From positions 1,550,001-1,614,000 of the forward strand of contig NZ_CP109199.1 in assembly GCF_036250065.1 (NCBI RefSeq): DNA of 64,000 nucleotides. The letters are read 5' to 3'. A program made the translations under genes and the position numbers. The notes under the pieces are model-generated. The model did not search any database. It saw only the letters and a list, made by a program, of their open reading frames with translations, and had not been told where the DNA came from. Origin of the DNA: Micromonospora sp. NBC_01699 (GTDB taxonomy: Bacteria; Actinomycetota; Actinomycetes; Mycobacteriales; Micromonosporaceae). Positions 59,270 to 64,000 of the stretch are shown piece after piece (positions within the stretch are counted from its first letter, which is position 1; each line of letters starts with the position of its first letter).

Positions 59270-60016
59270 TCACTCCGGCGCGTCGTCGTCCTCGATCCGG
59301 ATGCCGAGCGCGCCCGCGAGTGTGTACGACAGCGCGATCAGGTCGTGTCGGGCGACGACCGCGCCGGCCAGACTCGTCACCCCGCCGATACCGGCCAGGG
59401 AGCAGTTGGTGAACCGGGTTCCCGCCGTCTTCGCGTGGCTGAACTGGGCACCGGTCAGGTCGCAGTCGGTGAACCGTACGCCGCCGAGGTCGGCATTGGA
59501 GAAGTCGGCCCGGCTCAGGTTGCATCCCTCGAACACCACGTGTTGGAGCTTCGAGAACCGGAACGACGCCAGGTCGAGCCGGCACTGCGCGAACGTCACC
59601 TCGCGCAGGCTGCCGTTCACCCAGTGCAGGCCGGTCATCCGCGCCGTCGACAGCCGTACCCGCAGCAGGCTCGACTTCTCCACCCGCAGGTTGGCCAGGT
59701 TCGAACTCTCGATCAGGCAGTCGTCGAACTTCGCCCCGTCGAGGTGCGTACCGCTCAGGTCGGTGCCGCGCAACCGGCACTGGTCGAACTCCACCGCGTC
59801 GGCCGACCGGCCGGACAGGTCGAGGTCCACGAACTCCAGCCGGCGGAACGTCGCCTCGTGGTCGAGGTCGTGCTCCTCCACCGTGGCCGGGTCGAGTGAA
59901 GCGGGTCGTTTGGGCTCCACCGGCGCCCGCTCGCGCGACTGACCGCTGTTCGGGCGTACCGACCCGCTGTTCGGGCCTACGGACCCGCTGTCCCGGCGTA
60001 CCGACCGTGCTGGCAT
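59270..60016 (-). CDS. Pentapeptide-repeat protein
   Basis: A 248-residue right-handed quadrilateral beta-helix. From about residue 55 there are repeats of the A(D/N)LXX type: RLEFVDLDLSGRSADAVEFD, GTDLSGTHLDGAKFDDCLIE, ANLRVEKS, RADFSNADLGGVRFTDCDLT, GAQFSHAKTAGTRFTNCSL. The N-terminus carries a short tandem repeat (SGSVGPN, SGSVRPN) from repeated DNA at 59943-60005. Such proteins include gyrase-protecting DNA mimics, but most have unknown roles. ATG 60016 chosen. Divergent from the lipid kinase gene. Confidence 0.85.
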   Translation of the reverse strand: MPARSVRRDSGSVGPNSGSVRPNSGQSRERAPVEPKRPASLDPATVEEHDLDHEATFRRLEFVDLDLSGRSADAVEFDQCRLRGTDLSGTHLDGAKFDDCLIESSNLANLRVEKSSLLRVRLSTARMTGLHWVNGSLREVTFAQCRLDLASFRFSKLQHVVFEGCNLSRADFSNADLGGVRFTDCDLTGAQFSHAKTAGTRFTNCSLAGIGGVTSLAGAVVARHDLIALSYTLAGALGIRIEDDDAPE

Positions 60017-60089
60017 GCCGGCACGGTAACCCAACCGGCTCGGGGCGCCGTGCCGGCGGGGGTGGGTGTGGATCGGGGCGTGCGCTGGG

Positions 60090-60095
60090 TAAGAC
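60090..60095 (+). promoter_or_regulatory. -10 box of the lipid kinase gene, leaderless type
   Basis: TAAGAC lies seven bases before ATG 60103, with no ribosome site in the gap. Confidence 0.5.
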
Positions 60096-60102
60096 CGGAC
60101 GC

Positions 60103-61038
60103 ATGACGTACTCCGAGGTGAGCCGTAGGCCGATGACCAGGGTTGCGGTGATCGCCCACCGCAGGAAGACGCTCGGCGGCGGGCTGGACGAGCTGCGTAC
60201 GCGGCTCGCCGACGAGGGCGTCACCGATCTGCTCTGGTACGAGGTGCCGAAAAGCCGCAAAGCTCCCAAGAAGGTACGGAAGGCGGTGGACAAGGGAGCC
60301 GAGCTGATCCTGGTCTGGGGCGGGGACGGCATGGTCCAGCACTGCGTGGACACCCTCGCCGGCTGGGACGGCGCCACCGGCATCATCCCGGCCGGTACGG
60401 CCAACCTGCTCGCCACCAACCTCGGCATCCCGCAGGACCTCGAAGCGGCCGTCAAGATCGCCCTGCACGGCGACCGCCGCCGGATCGACCTCGGTCGGGT
60501 CAACGGTCGGCACTTCGCGGTGATGGCCGGCGCCGGATTCGACGCGGAGATGATCTCGGACGCCGACCGGCAGCTCAAGGACAGCATGGGGAAACTGGCC
60601 TACGTCTGGACCGGCCTGCGGCACGTACGCGACGAGGTCGTGCCGGTGAAGATCAAGGTCGACGGGGAGAAGTGGTTCGACGGCGAGGCGAGCTGTGTGC
60701 TGTTCGGCAACGTCAGCACGATCACCGGCGGCATCGAGGCGTTCGACGACGCCCGCCCGGACGACGGCCGGCTGGAGATCGGTGTCGCCACCGGGCACGG
60801 GGTGATCGACTGGGCCCGTACCCTCGGCCGAATGGCGGTCGGCCGATCCGAGAACTCGCCGTTGGTGGAGATCACTCAGGGGCGGAAGGTCGACGTCCGG
60901 TTCGGCACGCCCCAGACGTACGAGGTCGACGGTGGTGCGTGCGGCACCGACAAGCGGTTGAAGGTGCGGGTGGTGCCGTCCGCCATCACGGTGTGCGTAC
61001 CCGCCCAGCGCGACGGCGAGCGGGCAACGGGCGACTAG
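60103..61038 (+). CDS. Diacylglycerol kinase-family lipid kinase
   Basis: A 311-residue cytoplasmic enzyme with the DAGK catalytic domain. The nucleotide loop is LILVWGGDGMVQHCVDTLAG (G-G-D-G-T/M), followed by IIPAGTANLLATNLGIP. The C-terminal domain shows FAVMAGAGFDAEMISDADRQ, LFGNVSTITGGIEAFDDARP and YEVDGGACGTDKRLKVRVVP. It probably phosphorylates diacylglycerol or a related lipid, recycling it into phospholipid synthesis. Start decided by the -10 box. The longer open frame from 59896 overlaps the divergent pentapeptide gene. Confidence 0.9.
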   Translation: MTYSEVSRRPMTRVAVIAHRRKTLGGGLDELRTRLADEGVTDLLWYEVPKSRKAPKKVRKAVDKGAELILVWGGDGMVQHCVDTLAGWDGATGIIPAGTANLLATNLGIPQDLEAAVKIALHGDRRRIDLGRVNGRHFAVMAGAGFDAEMISDADRQLKDSMGKLAYVWTGLRHVRDEVVPVKIKVDGEKWFDGEASCVLFGNVSTITGGIEAFDDARPDDGRLEIGVATGHGVIDWARTLGRMAVGRSENSPLVEITQGRKVDVRFGTPQTYEVDGGACGTDKRLKVRVVPSAITVCVPAQRDGERATGD

Positions 61039-61167
61039 CCGGGCGCGACGGGCCGGCGGCGGAGTCGCCCCGGCTCGTCCCGGCCGCGCCGTCTGGTGCG
61101 TGGTCGGGCTCGCGGTCACCCTGCGGATCATGACCCGTCGGGCGTGACGGTCGCCCCGGCAGTGGAC
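61039..61167. other. Intergenic region between convergent lipid kinase and DUF6624 genes
   Basis: The first 55 bases can fold into an imperfect GC-rich stem (GGCGCGACGGG with CGTCCCGGCCGCGCC), a possible terminator. The rest shows no coding or repeat structure. Confidence 0.35.
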
Positions 61168-61710
61168 TCAGTCGGGCTCGTCGTCGGTTTCGCGTCGACG
61201 CATGTGCGCCTCGTACTCGGCGAACGGTCCGAGGCCCGCCGTCCGACGTCGTTCGTCCAGTCCGGGAAGGTCTTCGATCGGTTGGGGAGTCAGTTCGCCC
61301 GTGCCGTCGGGGCCGTACCAGAACTGGGTGCCGTACAACTGGGGTTTGCCTTCTGCTCGACGGACCCGGTCGGTGAGGTAGGCCAGGTGGGCCGGGCTCG
61401 CCTCGCCGTCGCTCACCGCGCCTGCGAGGAGGGCCAGGCAGTCACGCTGGAATGCCGGGTCGCGGTCGGCGTGCTGGGCCAGCAGCCAGGCGGCGCCAGC
61501 CGCCTGCTCGCCGACCACACTGCGCAACGGCCAGCCGTGCCGGTCCAACACCGACCTCAGCCAACCGGTGTTCTCGGCGTCGACGGCGGCGACCCGGTCC
61601 CGGACGGCCGGGTCGGACGTACGGCCCACTACCCCGTCCCGAGCCTCCTGGTCACGATCCATCCGGGCGACGAGTTCGTCGGCCAGTGGGTGTTCCACCG
61701 CCCCGGTCAC
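61168..61710 (-). CDS. DUF6624 protein
   Basis: A 180-residue protein. LADELVARMDRDQEARDGVV, AENTGWLRSVLDRHGWPLRS, VGEQAAGAAWLLAQHADRDP, FQRDCLALLAGAVSDGEASP and RRAEGKPQLYGTQFWYGPDG match the DUF6624 pattern. Soluble and mostly helical, with several acidic/His residues that could bind metal. Start GTG 61710 or 61695. Function unknown; some family members accompany toxin-immunity loci. Confidence 0.8.
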   Translation of the reverse strand: MTGAVEHPLADELVARMDRDQEARDGVVGRTSDPAVRDRVAAVDAENTGWLRSVLDRHGWPLRSVVGEQAAGAAWLLAQHADRDPAFQRDCLALLAGAVSDGEASPAHLAYLTDRVRRAEGKPQLYGTQFWYGPDGTGELTPQPIEDLPGLDERRRTAGLGPFAEYEAHMRRRETDDEPD

Positions 61711-61875
61711 CGGTCCGCCCCGGCTTCGGGTGGGGGCAAAGGATCACGGAAAGTAACCGCCATGCTTGCGAACGTAGGCACACGTGCCGAAAGCCGGCAA
61801 GAGGAAGCGGCGTGTTCGCCGGCTTCCGGGCCCAATGCCGGGGCGTCGGGCTCCGCTGGTGGAGAATCCGTCGGC

Positions 61876-62355
61876 ATGGAGCAACAGGTGCATTTCGTGA
61901 CGGTGGCGACCGCCGACCTCGACGCCGCCCGGCGGTTCTATGTCGACGGACTCGACTGGAGCCCGACGCTCGACGTGCCCGGTGAGATCCTCTTCTTCCA
62001 GATCGGACCGGGGATCATGCTGGGCCTGTTCGACGCGGCGCAGTTCACCGCCGATCTCGGTCCGGGTGATCTCGGCGCGGCCCACCTCGGCGCCCCGGCC
62101 GACGTCACACCGCGCGGCTTCACCCTGTCGCACAACGTGTCCAGCCCGCAGGAGGTCGACCGGGTGCTCGCCGCGGCGGCGGCCGCCGGTGCCGCCATCC
62201 GCAAACCCGGCCAGCCGGCCTCCTTTGGCGGCTACCACGGCCACTTCGCCGACCCGAACGGCCTGCTCTGGGAGATCGCCCACAACCCCGGCTGGTCCGT
62301 CACCCCCACCGGCACCGTCCTCCTCGCCCCCGCCAACCCCGAAACCTCCGGTTGA
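61876..62355 (+). CDS. VOC-family (glyoxalase/bleomycin resistance-like) protein
   Basis: A 159-residue protein with two beta-alpha-beta-beta-beta modules. QQVHFVTVATADLDAARRFY opens the fold, WSPTLDVPGEILFFQIGPGI holds the first module and YHGHFADPNGLLWEIAHNPG the second with the metal-ligand Glu. Activity unknown. Start ATG 61876; an in-frame ATG at 61762 would add a low-complexity stretch. The last codons are C-rich, and the TGA stop lies inside the left arm of element C2. Confidence 0.85.
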   Translation: MEQQVHFVTVATADLDAARRFYVDGLDWSPTLDVPGEILFFQIGPGIMLGLFDAAQFTADLGPGDLGAAHLGAPADVTPRGFTLSHNVSSPQEVDRVLAAAAAAGAAIRKPGQPASFGGYHGHFADPNGLLWEIAHNPGWSVTPTGTVLLAPANPETSG

Positions 62356-62411
62356 CCATGAGGTTAGCGACGGTTTCCGGGCGGGAATCGGTTGTTAACT
62401 TCATGATCAAC
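62351..62411. repeat. Intergenic hairpin element, family C copy 2
   Basis: Arms GTTGACCATGAGGTTAGC (62351-62368) and complement of GTTGATCATGAAGTTAAC (62394-62411) with three mismatches; the 25-base loop contains GGTTTCCGGGCGGGAATC. The right arm matches family C1 arms exactly, while the left arm has three changes. The left arm contains the VOC stop codon. Right flank 62417-62460 is G-rich. It lies between convergent genes. Confidence 0.8.
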
Positions 62412-64000
62412 GAGGTGATCGGGGGAGGCGGAGGCCGCGGGGGGTGGGGCGGAAGCCGGCGGTGGTGAGGGCCGCGGCCAGGGGTGAGGAGTGGACTGGG
62501 TCGCCGTCGGCGCGTTCTACCGAGAGGGGGCCCAGGGCGTCGGAGTGGACGGCGTCGGCCAGGGCCTTGGCTGCCAGGACCAGGGCATCTTCGTCGTCCA
62601 CGAAGGAGAGCAGGGTGCGACCGCCGCGTTCGACGTACAGGGTCAGGCCGCCGTTGACCAGGATCACCAAGGCGCCGGCCTTGCGACCGGCCCGATGGCC
62701 GCTCACCCCGCGCTCGCCGTCACCGGAGTCGACCACCCGCTCCGGCCAGGGCAGCGCGGCACCGTACGGGTTCGCCGGGTCCGTTGCGGCGAGCACCAGC
62801 GCGCTGCCCGTACGCCGCCGGCCGTCGTCCGGCTCGGCCAGCGCGCGCAGCCGGTCCACCGCCCCCGGTACGGCGAACTGCGCGGCGCCCAGCCCCTCGA
62901 CGAAGTAGCCCCGCCGGGCGGCACCGCGTTCCTCCATTGCCACCAGCACCGGATACACCCCCGCGAACCCGCCGACCACCCCCTCGGCGGCAACCGCACC
63001 CCGGGTGACCAGCCCGTGCCGTTCGAGCAGCAGGTCGGCCAGGGCGGCGGCCCGCCGGGTCGGGTCGAGGTCCCGATCCGGCAACCGGGACCAGCGACCG
63101 GCGACCGCCGGTGGCCCACCCCGAGCCGGCAGCGCCGGTCGACCGGGACGCCGGTAGCGGGTACGCGGAGCGCCGGGCCGGGCCCGGTGCGCACCCCGGC
63201 CGCCGAGCAGCGCCCGCAGCGGGGCGATGGTGTCGTTGGTCAACCAGCCGCCCCAGGCCAGCTCCCAGACGGCGCCGACCAGGGGATCGTCCTCGGTCGA
63301 GCCGACCCGGTCGGCCAGCGCCCGGAAGAACAGCGCCTGCCCGTCGCCGAGCGCGTCCAGCACCGACTGGTGCAGCGGGGTGAGGGCGAGCGCCGGATCG
63401 GGCGGCGGCAGCAGCAGCGGCGCGGAGTCGGCGTACGCGAGGCTGACCCAGCCGTCGGCCGCGCCGATCGCGCCGGTGCCGGCCCAGGTCACCTCGCCGC
63501 TGGCGCAGAGCTCGTCCAGGTACGCGGGGGAGTAGTCGGCCACCCTGGCCGGCAGGATCAGGCTCTCCAGGGCGGATGCGGGCACGGCCACGCCCTGCAA
63601 CTGCTCGATCGCGGCGGCCACCGCCTCGATGCCCCTGGCGTTGCCGCCGACCTGCTGCCAGCGGGGCAGGAAGGTGGCCAGCGTCTGCGGCGGCACCGGC
63701 TCGATCTCCCGGCGCAGCGCGGCGAGTGAACGGCGGCGGAGCAGGCGCAGCACCTCCGTACCGCACCACTCGGTGCCGGTGCCGGCGGGCGAGAACTCAC
63801 CGGAGACCACCTGACCGGTGGCGGCGAGCCGACGCAGCGCCTGTTCCACCACGAACACCCCGAGCCCGAACCGGGCGGCGCAGGTGGCCGCCGGAAACGG
63901 CCCGTGCGTACGGGCGAAGCGGGCCACCAGGTCGCCGAGCGGGTCGGCCACCGGCTCCAGGTACGCCTGCGCGACGCCGACCGGCAGCGCGACCCCGAGC
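62407..64000 (-). CDS. Lhr-family ATP-dependent helicase, C-terminal part (5' end outside window)
   Basis: The frame is open to the window edge, so the N-terminal RecA-like domains are missing. The visible 530 residues are the Lhr winged-helix and C-terminal beta-barrel region: EPVADPLGDLVARFARTHGP, LLRRRSLAALRREIEPVPPQ, FLPRWQQVGGNARGIEAVAA, LYVERGGRTLLSFVDDEDAL. Actinobacterial Lhr is a 3'-5' DNA-RNA helicase induced by DNA damage. The Pro/Arg-rich stretch near RARPGAPRTRYRRPGRPALP is a linker. The stop codon lies just inside the G-rich flank of element C2 and the 3' end overlaps its right arm. Confidence 0.9.
   Translation of the reverse strand, partial: LGVALPVGVAQAYLEPVADPLGDLVARFARTHGPFPAATCAARFGLGVFVVEQALRRLAATGQVVSGEFSPAGTGTEWCGTEVLRLLRRRSLAALRREIEPVPPQTLATFLPRWQQVGGNARGIEAVAAAIEQLQGVAVPASALESLILPARVADYSPAYLDELCASGEVTWAGTGAIGAADGWVSLAYADSAPLLLPPPDPALALTPLHQSVLDALGDGQALFFRALADRVGSTEDDPLVGAVWELAWGGWLTNDTIAPLRALLGGRGAHRARPGAPRTRYRRPGRPALPARGGPPAVAGRWSRLPDRDLDPTRRAAALADLLLERHGLVTRGAVAAEGVVGGFAGVYPVLVAMEERGAARRGYFVEGLGAAQFAVPGAVDRLRALAEPDDGRRRTGSALVLAATDPANPYGAALPWPERVVDSGDGERGVSGHRAGRKAGALVILVNGGLTLYVERGGRTLLSFVDDEDALVLAAKALADAVHSDALGPLSVERADGDPVHSSPLAAALTTAGFRPTPRGLRLPRSPR

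Overview
The window is high-GC actinomycete DNA. Gene content and order fit the family Micromonosporaceae (Micromonospora and relatives); this is inferred from synteny and codon use, not from a database search. A conserved backbone is recognisable: rbfA, nrnA (DHH phosphoesterase), truB, ribF, rpsO, pnp, an M16 peptidase, dapB, thyX, dapA, rnj, ftsK, rimO, pgsA, cinA, clgR, pspA, pspM. These genes serve ribosome maturation, RNA decay, lysine/peptidoglycan precursors, thymidylate synthesis, chromosome segregation and the envelope-stress (Psp) response.

Layout. 1-9 kb: translation and RNA genes, with a MATE transporter and a possible 30-residue small protein. 9-11.5 kb: M16 peptidase and dapB. 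11.6-18.4 kb: a carbohydrate locus, with a debranching-type glycosidase divergent from a LacI regulator, a sugar-binding lipoprotein and two permeases but no ATPase. 18.4-23 kb: two GNATs, a GT87 mannosyltransferase, an AlkX/YcaQ-type DNA repair protein and a DUF2752 protein. 23.1-26.7 kb: thyX, dapA and rnj, with a 29-codon ORF overlapping both dapA and rnj. 26.7-41.3 kb: an accessory block between rnj and ftsK. It holds MarR/cupin, two ABM monooxygenases, a secreted peptide, a solute-binding/membrane fusion, an Imm51-type immunity protein, DUF72, an APH kinase, an FAD oxidoreductase, an SDR, and a YbjN-HSP90-YbjN operon. 41.4-50.7 kb: ftsK to the Psp genes. 50.7-64 kb: a multicopper-oxidase-like protein that has lost its type 1 copper ligands, Nei, a CPCC protein, SAM hydrolase, an F420 oxidoreductase, membrane and pentapeptide proteins, a lipid kinase, DUF6624, a VOC protein and the end of an Lhr helicase.

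The strongest unexplained signal is a set of seven intergenic hairpin elements, at about 3.96, 23.0, 28.2, 37.1, 43.9, 56.8 and 62.4 kb. They fall into four arm-sequence families (A x2, B x2, C x2, D x1). Each has 15-25 bp arms around an 18-35 nt loop. Most are embedded in a C-rich tract on the left and a G-rich tract on the right. The base skew spreads into adjoining coding sequence, so the + strand is G-poor before the hairpin and C-poor after it. Arms, loop length and parts of the loop are conserved within a family, and the loop or its core occurs in opposite orientations. They do not behave like ordinary terminators, because one lies between divergent genes and two lie between co-directional genes.

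Regulation visible in the sequence: many genes have a TANNNT box 6-8 bp before the start codon and no Shine-Dalgarno sequence, the pattern of leaderless mRNAs (dapB, dapA, ftsK, rimO and others). There are also LacI and MarR operator palindromes, a MerR-type promoter with a 19-bp spacer, and several strong terminators.
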